Below, in pieces: positions 1 to 8,354 of a stretch of 55,170 bases of DNA (positions are counted from its first letter, which is position 1; each line of letters starts with the position of its first letter). The notes beneath the pieces are model-generated. The model saw only the letters and a program-made list of their open reading frames with translations, had not been told where the DNA came from and ran no database searches. The stretch is from the NCBI GenBank assembly GCA_027323445.1, contig DAHWBS010000007.1:1-55170 (forward strand), in the 5' to 3' direction. The stretch comes from Leptospirillum sp. (lineage in GTDB: Bacteria; Nitrospirota; Leptospirillia; Leptospirillales; Leptospirillaceae). A program made the position numbers and the translations under genes.

Positions 1-671
1 AGGAGATCCCCACACCCCGAGCCCTGGAGATTTCCGAGATTGCCCAGATCGTCGGGCAATACAGAACAGCCGCCCACAATGCCAGAGAAGCCGGGTTTGA
101 TGGTGTTGAGATTCATGGAGCCAATGGGTACCTCCTCGACCAGTTTTTGGAAGACAGTACCAATCTGAGAACGGACCTTTACGGAGGAAGCCTGGAAAAT
201 CGGGCCCGCCTTCTTCTCGAAGTCATGGAAGCTGCCGCAAGTGTATGGGGCAGTCAGCGGGTGGGTGTGAGATTGTCTCCCGGAGGGACCTTCAATGACA
301 TGCATGATTCCAATCCACAGAAAACCTTTGGATACGTCCTCCAGAAACTCGCAAAGATGGATCTGGCCTATGTCCACCTCATTGAACCGGCTATCCCTGA
401 GGGAGAGCATCCAACCCCAGACCTGTCAGCCCGATTCTTCCGGCCAATTTATCCGGGAACGCTCATAGTCGCGGGTGAATACAGCCGGGAGAAAGGGAAC
501 CAGGTCCTCAAAAGCGGACTTGCGGATCTCGTTGCCTTCGGACGGCCCTTTTTGGCCAACCCTGACCTTGTGGAACGATTCAAAAAAGGGGCAGCCCTCA
601 ATCCTTTCGATCCGGCTACATTTTATGGAGGAGGCGTGAAAGGCTATACCGACTACCCTGTTCTGAGCTAG
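1..671 (+). CDS. NADH:flavin oxidoreductase, Old Yellow Enzyme family (C-terminal part)
   Basis: The reading frame is open from the window edge (first whole codon at base 3) to TAG at 669-671, so the N-terminus lies outside. Early in the visible part are TPRALE and then AGFDGVEIHGANGYLLDQF, the hallmark of the FMN-binding TIM barrel of Old Yellow Enzyme-type NAD(P)H:flavin oxidoreductases, followed by the usual R-x-D-x-YGGS block. The end carries AGEYS and FGRPFLANPDL, matching the C-terminal phosphate-binding region. Such enzymes reduce activated alkenes, quinones or nitro compounds in the cytoplasm using NAD(P)H; the actual substrate cannot be read here. A GC-rich hairpin follows about 80 bases after the stop, so this is probably the last gene of its transcript. 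Confidence 0.93.
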   Translation, partial: EIPTPRALEISEIAQIVGQYRTAAHNAREAGFDGVEIHGANGYLLDQFLEDSTNLRTDLYGGSLENRARLLLEVMEAAASVWGSQRVGVRLSPGGTFNDMHDSNPQKTFGYVLQKLAKMDLAYVHLIEPAIPEGEHPTPDLSARFFRPIYPGTLIVAGEYSREKGNQVLKSGLADLVAFGRPFLANPDLVERFKKGAALNPFDPATFYGGGVKGYTDYPVLS

Positions 672-738
672 CAAACAGGCTTCGATACATTCCGGACAGA
701 CACCCGGCCGTGCATACCTCACCACAAAAGCCCCGAGC

Positions 739-786
739 GGTCCAATGGACCAAGCCCGCGCCACTCACCAGAAGAGTGGCGCGGGC
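739..786 (+). terminator. Double hairpin after the Old Yellow Enzyme gene
   Basis: A 13-base palindrome (739-751, arms GGTCCA and TGGACC around one A) is followed at once by a perfect 12-base-pair stem (754-765 with 775-786, loop of 9). The second stem is very G+C-rich. Only a weak T-run (CCTTTTC, about 10 bases on) follows, so this is a probable rather than a textbook intrinsic terminator. It separates the flavin oxidoreductase from the biotin operon promoter. Confidence 0.55.
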
Positions 787-833
787 ACTGTGTCCTTTTC
801 GAAAAATTCCCCGAACGAAAACAGCCGGATATC

Positions 834-842
834 TGCTATAAT
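834..842 (+). promoter_or_regulatory. Extended -10 promoter of the biotin operon
   Basis: TGCTATAAT gives a perfect TATAAT (837-842) with the TGn extension. No good -35 lies 16-18 bases upstream, which fits an extended -10 promoter. It lies about 100 bases before bioB, directly after the upstream hairpin. I saw no obvious BirA-type operator in the leader. Confidence 0.5.
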
Positions 843-943
843 GGGCCGCCCCTGCCGTCTTTACCGGAATAGCATACCCAAGAAACCGGAGACAGGAATA
901 TCTACGCATCCAACAGAATGAACACTCTCGATTCTCCAACCAT

Positions 944-2101
944 ATGAAAGGGCCAAAAATGCCTGTGCCCGATAAAAACACTCGTGATGAATGTCTTGAT
1001 CGCCTTTCTTCCCTGACCAGTCTTGCCTTATCCGGAGAAGGAGTCAGCGCGAATGACGCGCTGTGGCTCTTCTCTTTGCCTCAGGAGTATTCAGAAATAA
1101 TCATGCAGGGAGCCTCCCGGATACGGGAGGCTTTCAGAGGCAATGCCATCGATCCATGTACCGTGATGAACGCAAAATCCGGAGCCTGCGGAGAGGACTG
1201 CCATTTCTGCTCCCAGTCCTCCCATCATTCAACGATTTCTCCAGAGTTTGAAATGGTTTCAAAGGAAAAAATACTTCAGACAGCAGCCCTTGCCGTTTCC
1301 AATGGTGCAAGAAGATTCTGTGTGGCAACCTCAGGTCGAGGATTATCGGACCCCATCGAAGTCGAATCCATCTGTCGATCCATTGAAACCGTCCGGAAGG
1401 ATGTCAAGGTCTGGTCTTGCGCAACACTGGGAATCCTTTCGGAGGACGTGCTGGACAAACTGAAAGATGCTGGATTGAACAGGCTTCACCACAACCTTGA
1501 GACATCAAAGGAGTATTTTGGAAACGTCGTCACAACCCATCGATGGGAAGACCGGATTGACACCATCAAAAAAGCCCAGGAAAAAGGAATTTCCGTTTGT
1601 TCCGGAGGAATTTTTGGACTCGGTGAATCTGAAAGCGACAGGGTTTCAATGCTTCAGACACTCAGAGAACTGAATGTCGATTCGATTCCCCTGAATTTTC
1701 TCGTCCCCATCCCCGGCACACCGCTGTACGATGAAGGATCGGGAATCGGTGCAGAAGAAGCTCTCAGGTCCATTGCCGTAGCCCGTTACATGCTCCCGAC
1801 AAAAGAAATACGAATCACCGGCGGAAGGATTCAGGCACTGGGCGGTCGACACCCGGAAATATTCCGCCATGGCGCAGACGGGGTCATGATCGGGAACTAT
1901 CTGACACGAATGGGCAGACCACCCCTTGAAGATATTCAGATGATCAAGGATATGGGACATACTCTTTCCACCGATCCCCTCACAGGGGAAATGCCGGTTT
2001 ACTCCACCAATCAGGAGACAGGGCCGGAATCCGTCTCTCCAATAGCCCCGGAACGAATCGCCTTTATAAGCATCGAGAATATCGGTACGTCCTGTGACTG
2101 A
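944..2101 (+). CDS. bioB: Biotin synthase
   Basis: A radical-SAM enzyme that inserts sulfur into dethiobiotin to make biotin, the last step of the pathway, in the cytoplasm. The 385-residue frame has the radical-SAM cluster motif C82-x3-C86-x2-C89 in the context AKSGACGEDCHFCSQS, and IRITGGR near the C-terminus, which carries the arginine typical of the second Fe-S cluster site of BioB. Length is slightly above the family norm because of an N-terminal extension. A later ATG at 959 (MPVPDK) has an AAGGG-like ribosome site at about 947-952 and may be the true start. First gene of bioB-bioW-bioF; its stop overlaps the GTG start of bioW by 8 bases. bioA and bioD are not in the window. Confidence 0.95.
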   Translation: MKGPKMPVPDKNTRDECLDRLSSLTSLALSGEGVSANDALWLFSLPQEYSEIIMQGASRIREAFRGNAIDPCTVMNAKSGACGEDCHFCSQSSHHSTISPEFEMVSKEKILQTAALAVSNGARRFCVATSGRGLSDPIEVESICRSIETVRKDVKVWSCATLGILSEDVLDKLKDAGLNRLHHNLETSKEYFGNVVTTHRWEDRIDTIKKAQEKGISVCSGGIFGLGESESDRVSMLQTLRELNVDSIPLNFLVPIPGTPLYDEGSGIGAEEALRSIAVARYMLPTKEIRITGGRIQALGGRHPEIFRHGADGVMIGNYLTRMGRPPLEDIQMIKDMGHTLSTDPLTGEMPVYSTNQETGPESVSPIAPERIAFISIENIGTSCD

Positions 2102-3038
2102 GTTCGATAACGGAACGGATCAGGGCCTCCCTTCTCCAGACCCAGCCGAAGAGGAAAACCCAAAAACGCTCTACAACATACGGATGCGAGCATCCGTCAA
2201 TGGAAAGCATTGTTCAGGGGGAGAGGAGATTCTCGCGGAAAAAGACCTTGAGGACGGTGTTGCCCGGCTTTTCAAAAGAGGGTTCGAATCCCCTTCTCCT
2301 CACTTTAGAAAAGATGTATCAATTTCCATACGGGTTGAAGGAGTCGCTCCGGAAAAGCTTAGAAGGTCAGCACTGCTTCCAGTCCGTCAACTCGATTCGG
2401 ATGACGATCAAACAACGCGATCCTTCATCAGGTCATTTCTTCATCTATCTTTAAGGCAGATCTCTGTCGATCATGAAAAAGCAACCCAAAACATTCTGGA
2501 TTGCATCGACTCTTTCCTCAGGCCGGAAGCGGCTGCGATGTGGGGGGCGATTATCCTCTCTCCTTCTGGCGAAAAAATACCGCTCCCTGATGATGGAGTC
2601 CGAACAACTCATATCGGGATCGAAAGTCAAACAAGAAACGACCTTTTAACATCAGCAAGGTCAAACGGAATTTCAGGCAGGCGATTTCCGGAAGCATTGA
2701 TGCTGGCATCAAAAGTTCTCGCCCAACGTCAGGTTCATCTGGAATTATGCATATCCGATGACCCGACATACACAACAGGTTATATCGCTGGCAAAAACAT
2801 TGGCTATATAAGGCTTCCCCATATCAAGAGATCCGGGATGACGGGAGGCGGCAGAATCTATCTTCTGAACAAGTCTCCAGACGAAGAAGAACTGGCGGCG
2901 CTCATCACCGAGCTGAAAGAAAGCCCCTTTCTCTTCGAAAAGACTGCTCCGATCTCTCCACCACAAAAACTTACGGATCTTCTTCTCACCTGCAAACAGG
3001 AGCTCGAATGCCATCCGATACCTTCAAGTCCCGAATAG
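2094..3038 (+). CDS. bioW: 6-carboxyhexanoate-CoA ligase (pimeloyl-CoA synthetase)
   Basis: Activates free pimelate with ATP and CoA to pimeloyl-CoA, the substrate of BioF, in the cytoplasm. Recognisable BioW signatures are RMRAS at residues 30-34 followed by a G-K-H stretch, LASKV in the middle, and SDDPTYTTGYIAGKNIGY near residue 225-245, which matches the BioW ligase family closely. At 314 residues it is longer than the Bacillus protein, mostly through an N-terminal tail of about 25 residues. It starts with GTG inside the end of bioB and runs 31 bases into bioF, so the three genes are probably translationally coupled. Its presence implies a pimelate-based entry to biotin rather than a BioC/BioH-type one here. 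Confidence 0.92.
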   Translation: MTEFDNGTDQGLPSPDPAEEENPKTLYNIRMRASVNGKHCSGGEEILAEKDLEDGVARLFKRGFESPSPHFRKDVSISIRVEGVAPEKLRRSALLPVRQLDSDDDQTTRSFIRSFLHLSLRQISVDHEKATQNILDCIDSFLRPEAAAMWGAIILSPSGEKIPLPDDGVRTTHIGIESQTRNDLLTSARSNGISGRRFPEALMLASKVLAQRQVHLELCISDDPTYTTGYIAGKNIGYIRLPHIKRSGMTGGGRIYLLNKSPDEEELAALITELKESPFLFEKTAPISPPQKLTDLLLTCKQELECHPIPSSPE

Positions 3039-4129
3039 AATCCAGACTCTCTGACCTCGATGCAAGCGGACGACGAAAAAAGCTTCCCCCATATTCACTT
3101 CGCCACCTTTCTTCAAACGATTATCTGGGGCTCTCCCGTCACCCTTCGGTCATAGAAGCCGTTGTAAAAACAACGATCAGCGAAGGAGCAGGCGCAACAG
3201 GATCCCGTCTTTTATCAGGGAACCACCCTTTAAATGCTTCCCTTGAGGAGGCCATCGCGGATTTTAAGGGAGGTCCATCAGCCCTTGTCTTTTCGACAGG
3301 ATATCAGGCCAATATCTCCTTGATATCGGCCCTCTCAACCATCTACCCGTTTATTTATTCCGATAGCCACATCCATGCATCCATTATCGACGGGATCAAG
3401 TTGTCGGGATCCCCTTGCCAGGTTTTCCCCCATAACGATCTCGAAGCACTCAGGGAGATGCTTCAAAAACGGCCCATGGGAGATCCATTCGTCATCGTGA
3501 CGGAATCGCTTTTCAGTATGGATGGTGACCGGAGCCCGATAGCAGCTCTCCTGAATCTTTGCGATGAATTTGACGGAATCCTGCTGGTCGATGACGCCCA
3601 CGGGACAGGAACATTGGGACAAGAAGGGCGTGGGGGGCTGGAACATGCGTCACTGGCTTTCAACCCTCAACGGATTGTACTGACCGGGACATTCTCCAAG
3701 GCATTGGGGGGACTTGGAGGTTACACTGTCTGCCATCCTCTCATACGAGAATTGGTCCTTTCCACTGGCAGAAGCTTTATCTACACGACAGCCCTTCCTC
3801 CGGGAGTTCTTGCAGGAAACCTTGCGTCACTGGCCATTCTTGATGAGGACTGTGATCTTGTCTCCGATCTTCGCTCCAGAGTCAGAAAGGTTCGGGAAGC
3901 GATCGGGCTTTCCCTTTCATCCTCTCCGATCATTCCCATCAAGGGCCCTATTGAAAAACTCGAGATGATTTCAAAATCCCTGCGAGAGAAAGGACTTCTC
4001 GCACCTGTCATCCATCCCCCCACTGTTCCAGAAGGGGAGCAATGCATTCGGATCTCCGTCACCAATCACTGGGACGATTCAATCATTCAAAATCTTTCAG
4101 AAAGCCTGAAAAGCGCCCATATATTTTAA
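3008..4129 (+). CDS. bioF: 8-amino-7-oxononanoate synthase
   Basis: A PLP enzyme of the alpha-oxoamine synthase group that condenses pimeloyl-CoA with L-alanine to give 8-amino-7-oxononanoate, the first committed ring-building step of biotin synthesis. The 373-residue protein shows SSNDYLGL at the start, GATGSRLLSGNH, VDDAHGTG (residues 194-201) and TGTFSKALGG with the Schiff-base lysine at K231. The length is normal. The ATG lies 31 bases before the bioW stop. The gene ends 9 bases from the end of a convergent outer-membrane protein gene, so little room is left for a separate terminator. Confidence 0.95.
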   Translation: MPSDTFKSRIESRLSDLDASGRRKKLPPYSLRHLSSNDYLGLSRHPSVIEAVVKTTISEGAGATGSRLLSGNHPLNASLEEAIADFKGGPSALVFSTGYQANISLISALSTIYPFIYSDSHIHASIIDGIKLSGSPCQVFPHNDLEALREMLQKRPMGDPFVIVTESLFSMDGDRSPIAALLNLCDEFDGILLVDDAHGTGTLGQEGRGGLEHASLAFNPQRIVLTGTFSKALGGLGGYTVCHPLIRELVLSTGRSFIYTTALPPGVLAGNLASLAILDEDCDLVSDLRSRVRKVREAIGLSLSSSPIIPIKGPIEKLEMISKSLREKGLLAPVIHPPTVPEGEQCIRISVTNHWDDSIIQNLSESLKSAHIF

Positions 4130-4138
4130 AAAGGGAGA

Positions 4139-5227
4139 CTACTCGCCTCGATATCCAAAGGGACCATTATAATAAATTGTAACAGTCCCAAGTGGTGTAA
4201 AGGTCTGGGGATAGTTGGACTGATAGACAGGAAGGGCAATTCCTGCTCCCCAGGTCACAGTCACAGCCCCTTCATTCGGCCATGAAATCTCTATCGCAGG
4301 GTCAATCCAGAGAAAAGACCATGCCGGAGCATTCGCTGTTCCAAAAAGACTCTGTCCGGACTGGCTTTCCCCGAAAAATTCAAGAACGTAACCAGCTCCC
4401 CACTTGTCGTTTAAGACATGCTCAAAGGCACCTGCATAATAAAGAAGGTTACCGTTCAAGACTGATTGGGATGCTCCTGTAACAGCCATGCCATTGTTAA
4501 AGGTAAATCCGGGACCAACATCTGTGGGGTTTTCAATGATATCGCCGATCTGGAGATAAAACATGAATGGCTTGAAATGCTTTCTGACAATAACATACAA
4601 GCCTTCGTTGTAGGTCCCGTCACCGGTCTGATCAACACCATAAAGCTGGGGGTTCAAGTTCAGAAAATGCCCGGTGGGAAGGGTGAACTGACCTTCGAGA
4701 GTAATGGCGGGTCGGGCCAGGAAATGGTAGACATCAGCGTCGGATGTCAGCTGTCTTTTGATCCACAGAAGTGTGTCCCCCATTCCGAAGCTGTTGACCG
4801 ATTGCCCATTGGGAGTTGTAGGAGAGCTTCCATGGTTCGAGACAAAGGGGATCGACATATCGAACTCCCAGCTCTCCATCACTCCGATCGAAATCCTCTC
4901 CGGCATCGAAAGAGATGAGAACCCGAGCCCCGGCTGAATATAATCAAACCAGTATGGCTCTATAAAAAAAGATCCGACAGGCTCGACCTCCGCTGTCCCT
5001 GTAAAATTGGGACCACTGGTATTGGGCCCCCATGGCAGATAAACAGGCTCCAGAGGCTCAAGATCCGGAATCAGGTCCTTGTTCCGGTCCTCCTCATAAG
5101 CTGATGGAGGAGTCAGCCCAAGGGGCGGATCTTCCGCCTTCGCAGAATTGGGAAGCAAAAGTGCCAAACAAGAAACAGAAAATACAGGCAAAAAAACCCT
5201 TAAAAAAAATCTAAAAAACTTAGCCAT
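4139..5227 (-). CDS. Outer-membrane beta-barrel protein, transporter-like
   Basis: The 362-residue product has a clear Sec signal peptide (basic start, hydrophobic core, cleavage near NSAKA at about residue 31) and then a proline- and acidic-rich linker. The rest is a long run of alternating aromatic/polar segments rich in G, Y, F and W typical of outer-membrane barrels. It resembles the loose group of putative outer-membrane transporters annotated near phenol-degradation MetA-like proteins; I cannot assign a substrate. Its ATG overlaps the stop of the upstream TPR lipoprotein gene by 8 bases, so the two form one operon. That operon has a Fur-box-like site by its promoter, pointing to iron- or metal-linked expression. 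Confidence 0.72.
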   Translation of the reverse strand: MAKFFRFFLRVFLPVFSVSCLALLLPNSAKAEDPPLGLTPPSAYEEDRNKDLIPDLEPLEPVYLPWGPNTSGPNFTGTAEVEPVGSFFIEPYWFDYIQPGLGFSSLSMPERISIGVMESWEFDMSIPFVSNHGSSPTTPNGQSVNSFGMGDTLLWIKRQLTSDADVYHFLARPAITLEGQFTLPTGHFLNLNPQLYGVDQTGDGTYNEGLYVIVRKHFKPFMFYLQIGDIIENPTDVGPGFTFNNGMAVTGASQSVLNGNLLYYAGAFEHVLNDKWGAGYVLEFFGESQSGQSLFGTANAPAWSFLWIDPAIEISWPNEGAVTVTWGAGIALPVYQSNYPQTFTPLGTVTIYYNGPFGYRGE

Positions 5228-5810
5228 TTACAGAGCCTTTCGGGGAAGCACCAAGCAATGAAAGGCGTGAGAGGTAAATCGATGCAAGCCTGTCAGAGGG
5301 ACGCTCTGATAAAATCTCCGAAAAAAGAATTCTCGCAGAACCGCGATGCCCCGTTCTCAGATCGGCAATGGCCAGGATCATTCGAAAGCCTTTTGGCCAA
5401 GGGTGGAAGGAGATCATCGGAAGCAGAATCTCTCTGGCGTTTTCGTTTTTTCCTTCAGCCAGAAATAACCTCGCCTTGTTTAAAAGAAGAAAACGATTGG
5501 AGGGGTTCAGTGCCAGACCCTGAGAAAGATCGCCTTGTGCTTTTCTGTAATGATGGGAAAGAAAATCAAGATAAGCCAGATCGTTCCATACAATCGGGTC
5601 TCGGGGGTGACTCTTCAGGATATCGTAAAGATCCACTCTGGCCTGATGAATATTTCCCGACTTCTCATCTTTTGAAAAAGCCCCATAAAGCTCCTCCATG
5701 GAAGAGGAAGCGGCTGTTGAACAACCAATCATCGGCACAATAGTCGCGAACAATAAAAAAGCAGGAAGCCCCTGCTTCAAATAAGCTATAGCCTTCTTCA
5801 CCCCAAACAT
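5220..5810 (-). CDS. TPR-repeat lipoprotein
   Basis: The 196-residue product begins with a lipoprotein signal: MFGVKK, a hydrophobic core and the lipobox IGC with the cysteine at residue 30. At least three degenerate tetratricopeptide units follow (about residues 38-175, with spacings such as PRDPIVWNDLAYLDF and PSNRFLLLNKARLFLAEG). TPR lipoproteins usually act as scaffolds on the periplasmic side of the outer membrane. An AAGGAGA site lies just before the ATG. It is the first gene of an operon with the downstream barrel protein (8-base overlap) and probably helps that barrel assemble or function. This role is inference. Confidence 0.75.
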   Translation of the reverse strand: MFGVKKAIAYLKQGLPAFLLFATIVPMIGCSTAASSSMEELYGAFSKDEKSGNIHQARVDLYDILKSHPRDPIVWNDLAYLDFLSHHYRKAQGDLSQGLALNPSNRFLLLNKARLFLAEGKNENAREILLPMISFHPWPKGFRMILAIADLRTGHRGSARILFSEILSERPSDRLASIYLSRLSLLGASPKGSVNG

Positions 5811-5901
5811 GTCTTCTCCTTGATTTCTATCTTTTCAAAATAGCCTTGAATCTGTTTTATCGAAATAAAAATGAGACCTAATATCAATAATACTGAGTAT
5901 C

Positions 5902-5930
5902 AAAATAATAGAAACCGCAACCACTGTCAA
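5902..5930 (-). promoter_or_regulatory. Sigma-70 promoter of the TPR lipoprotein/barrel operon
   Basis: On the minus strand TTGACA (5930-5925) and TATTTT (5907-5902) are separated by exactly 17 bases, a near-consensus sigma-70 promoter. Transcription would begin around 5895 and give a leader of about 85 bases before the ATG at 5810. Confidence 0.65.
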
Positions 5931-5942
5931 CAAAACAACGTT

Positions 5943-5961
5943 GATAATGACTATCGTTTTC
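5943..5961. promoter_or_regulatory. Fur-box-like operator
   Basis: GATAATGACTATCGTTTTC matches the classical 19-base Fur consensus (GATAATGATAATCATTATC) at 15 of 19 positions, and its left half is GATAAT-n-ACTATC. It lies 12 bases upstream of the -35 hexamer of the lipoprotein/barrel operon promoter, so Fur could repress or activate from here. It is the only good match I noticed in the window. Confidence 0.55.
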
Positions 5962-6101
5962 AAATCATTCTAATGAGGGAAAGACCTCTTGTCAAACATA
6001 AAAATAGAAAAATATGACTAGAAAATTTTGCGGGACATAGGAAAAAAACTTGCGGAACAAAAACAGATGGCTGAAAAAACCGTAAAGGAAACCCCATAGG
6101 G

Positions 6102-6123
6102 GGCAGGAAGGAGCCTTCCTGCC
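6102..6123 (-). terminator. Hairpin after the CBS-domain gene
   Basis: A perfect 10-base-pair stem (6102-6111 with 6114-6123, sequence GGCAGGAAGG and its complement) lies 16 bases after the stop of the minus-strand CBS gene. On the minus strand a small CCCCTATGGGG fold and a TTTTTT run come later, so the T-run is not adjacent. Probable terminator. Confidence 0.5.
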
Positions 6124-6138
6124 TTGACCAGATAGAAC

Positions 6139-6549
6139 CTACTCTGTATGGCCGCTATCCCAGGAGTCTTCCCTTCCGAGATAAGCCGGATGGATAAGAT
6201 CCCGAATGGATATCAACCCAACAACTTCATCTTCTTCCATGACCAGCAAATGACGAATATGATGCTTGTCCATCAAATCCTGAGCATCATAGATTGATGC
6301 ATCAGAATTGATCGAAAGAACGGGAGCGCTCATGATCGTCGAAACAGTTGTCACATAGGGAACACGATCTTCTCCGACAACCCGTCTGACAATGTCTGCC
6401 TCGGTGATGATTCCAACAGTTTTCTCGCCCTGCATGACCAACAGACTCCCGACTTTCTTGGTTTTCATGATCTCCGCCACTTCGCGGGCAGTTGTTGTCA
6501 TCTCAACGGTCATCGGATTTTTTGTCATTACTTTTTTTACCATTACCAT
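6139..6549 (-). CDS. Stand-alone CBS-domain pair protein
   Basis: The chosen start is the ATG at 6549 (136 residues, beginning MVMVKKVMTKNPMTV), because AGGGAGG lies 8 bases upstream; a longer frame to 6630 has no such site. The product is two CBS domains in tandem: the first carries MTKNPMTV, VGSLLVM and VGIITEADIVRRV, the second IMSAPVLSI, IRHLLVMEEDEVVGLISIRDL. Such Bateman modules bind adenine nucleotides or SAM and regulate partner proteins, but no catalytic or transport domain is fused here, and no obvious partner is adjacent. Monocistronic, with its own hairpin downstream. Confidence 0.85.
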   Translation of the reverse strand: MVMVKKVMTKNPMTVEMTTTAREVAEIMKTKKVGSLLVMQGEKTVGIITEADIVRRVVGEDRVPYVTTVSTIMSAPVLSINSDASIYDAQDLMDKHHIRHLLVMEEDEVVGLISIRDLIHPAYLGREDSWDSGHTE

Positions 6550-6724
6550 GCTGTTTTCCTCCCTTTCGAAGCCACCAGTATCGGAATAAAAAAATTTATG
6601 CCAATTGACTCGAGCATTAAAAAGAAACATAAAGAGTTACTTCTGAGGCAAAAACTGACAATCAAAACAGATGGCGACAGTGGAGTATCTAATTCAAAAG
6701 ATGATCGCAGATACTGCTTATCTC

Positions 6725-8158
6725 CTACTCGTCACCCATCTTCCTAAAATATGTTCGAAGTCCCCGGCTGGCAATATCCGTTCCTTTTATACGCCAGTAA
6801 CCTCGGTCGATCGTTAATGCTGCTACCGCTATCCGGGGAGATCCGATAGGTGCCATCCCCATAAACCATTCGTAAAGCCCCTCCGGATGGAGCCCGGACA
6901 GAGTTCCCGTCTTTCCTGCAACAGATATCTTGCGAAGAATCGGGTCATTATGCCAGCGGAAGAAAGCTCGCCGTCCGGTTCCTTTCACTGTAGTAGAGTG
7001 CATCATCGACAGAAGGGTTGCAGAGATTCTTGCATCCGCAACAACTGCCAATACCTTTGGGGTGGACTGAAAAAAAATCTTCCCATCAGGTCCCTTGATA
7101 CTCGCAATCAAATGTGGCCGCATCATCACGCCACCATTGGATAAAGCTCCTGCAATAATTGCTGCATGAACCGGACTGATGAGGACCTGGCCAAAACCTG
7201 CTGCACTCCGTGCAAAACCTGCCCGCTCTGAGGGAATAACGGCTGAACTCATTTCAAAAGGAACATCGGACTCAATCTCTTTATTAAAACCAAAACGGTC
7301 TGCCATCGCCTGAAGATTCTCAGGTGTCAGATAGCGCAATGCAATTTTTGCGAAAATCATGTTAACAGATTTGCCAAGTGCTTCTGTAACAGTCAGATGG
7401 AGACGATCCCGTCTTCTGTTGTCCGTCCAGTAGGCAGGACCGATGCAATAGAGACATCCATGAAAATAAATTTCTGTATCAGGGTTGATCTTTCTGTTCT
7501 CAAGAGCATCTGCCGTGGTAACGACCTTGAACATTGAAGCGGCAGGATAGGATGCTTTCTGAACCAGACTGTCCGATTCGGTTCGGCCCTGGCTGCCATA
7601 AAATGCCAAAAAAGCTCCTGTCTTTGGCTCAACGGCAACAAACATTCCATAAGGCACCCTGTTTCGAAGAACGAACTTGGCGACATCCTTCTGCAGGGAT
7701 GGACGGACAGTCCAGGTAATTACATACCCTTCATCCGTCTTCGTTTCAAAATGATCACCGACAGGAGTATGAAACGACGGGAGAAAATCAGGATCAAGAA
7801 CAGGAGTATTCGAAACAAATCGAATAGCCGGTCGACCTTGAACATTAAGGACATCCGGATGTCCGCCCATAACCGACTGAAGAAGATCCGGGGCAGGAGA
7901 AACGGACGAATCAACGGATACTGGAAGCAATTTGGGAAGTTGCGACTTGGGAAGACTGACTGACGCATTGGCTACTGAGGTTTGAACGCGGGAAACACCG
8001 CCATGAGATGGCAGTGTCCAGAAAGAAATGAGAATAAACAGCGAAAAAATACGTTTTCCCAATGTCCATGAAATGGGATTATGGATGATGGTGAGCAAGT
8101 GGACCACTCGACGGATCAATGTACAATACCCCCAAGCTACCTGCGCCAAACAACCCAA
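6725..8158 (-). CDS. Penicillin-binding protein, transpeptidase type
   Basis: A periplasmic D,D-transpeptidase domain that would cross-link peptidoglycan. All three active-site motifs are visible: S208-x2-K211 (AASMFK), S264-V-N266 and K416-T-G418. A hydrophobic segment around residues 38-50 is the signal anchor. The 150 or so residues before the catalytic domain are shorter than in typical class B proteins and I cannot recognise a standard dimerisation module. Two close cysteines (GCLYC, 235-238) precede the SxN motif. The start is uncertain: the frame opens with TTG at 8158, and GTG at 8107 or a nearby TTG would also leave the anchor intact; none has a strong ribosome site. Confidence 0.85.
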   Translation of the reverse strand: MGCLAQVAWGYCTLIRRVVHLLTIIHNPISWTLGKRIFSLFILISFWTLPSHGGVSRVQTSVANASVSLPKSQLPKLLPVSVDSSVSPAPDLLQSVMGGHPDVLNVQGRPAIRFVSNTPVLDPDFLPSFHTPVGDHFETKTDEGYVITWTVRPSLQKDVAKFVLRNRVPYGMFVAVEPKTGAFLAFYGSQGRTESDSLVQKASYPAASMFKVVTTADALENRKINPDTEIYFHGCLYCIGPAYWTDNRRRDRLHLTVTEALGKSVNMIFAKIALRYLTPENLQAMADRFGFNKEIESDVPFEMSSAVIPSERAGFARSAAGFGQVLISPVHAAIIAGALSNGGVMMRPHLIASIKGPDGKIFFQSTPKVLAVVADARISATLLSMMHSTTVKGTGRRAFFRWHNDPILRKISVAGKTGTLSGLHPEGLYEWFMGMAPIGSPRIAVAALTIDRGYWRIKGTDIASRGLRTYFRKMGDE

Positions 8159-8334
8159 TCACCACGCAGGCGAAACATCAACTGGCAAGTGACCAAATCA
8201 CTCAATAAAACCATCTACACAAATGAATGCGTGGAGATATTAGTCTATCACTCGGGATTTAGCAAGAACCTTAAAGCATTTTTGATCGCCCAAGCCTCTC
8301 CTGACAGAATGGAATCCGGGAATCAATAAATAGC

Positions 8335-8354
8335 ACTAATTGCAATATATTAGT
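8335..8354. repeat. Small inverted repeat at the end of the debranching-enzyme gene
   Basis: ACTAAT (8335-8340) and ATTAGT (8349-8354) form a 6-base-pair stem with an 8-base loop across the stop codon of the minus-strand gene. It is short and A+T-rich, so a weak terminator at best. The surrounding gap 8159-8349 shows no other feature. Confidence 0.25.

Noticed and set aside
426-981. Minus-strand frames of 112 and 121 codons over the flavin oxidoreductase tail and the bioB leader
   Set aside because: They lie antisense to a clear gene or across a hairpin and promoter, have no ribosome site and no recognisable protein pattern.
4466-4918. 150-codon plus-strand frame inside the outer-membrane barrel gene
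   Set aside because: Antisense to a gene with a signal peptide and an operon overlap; its translation has no family resemblance.
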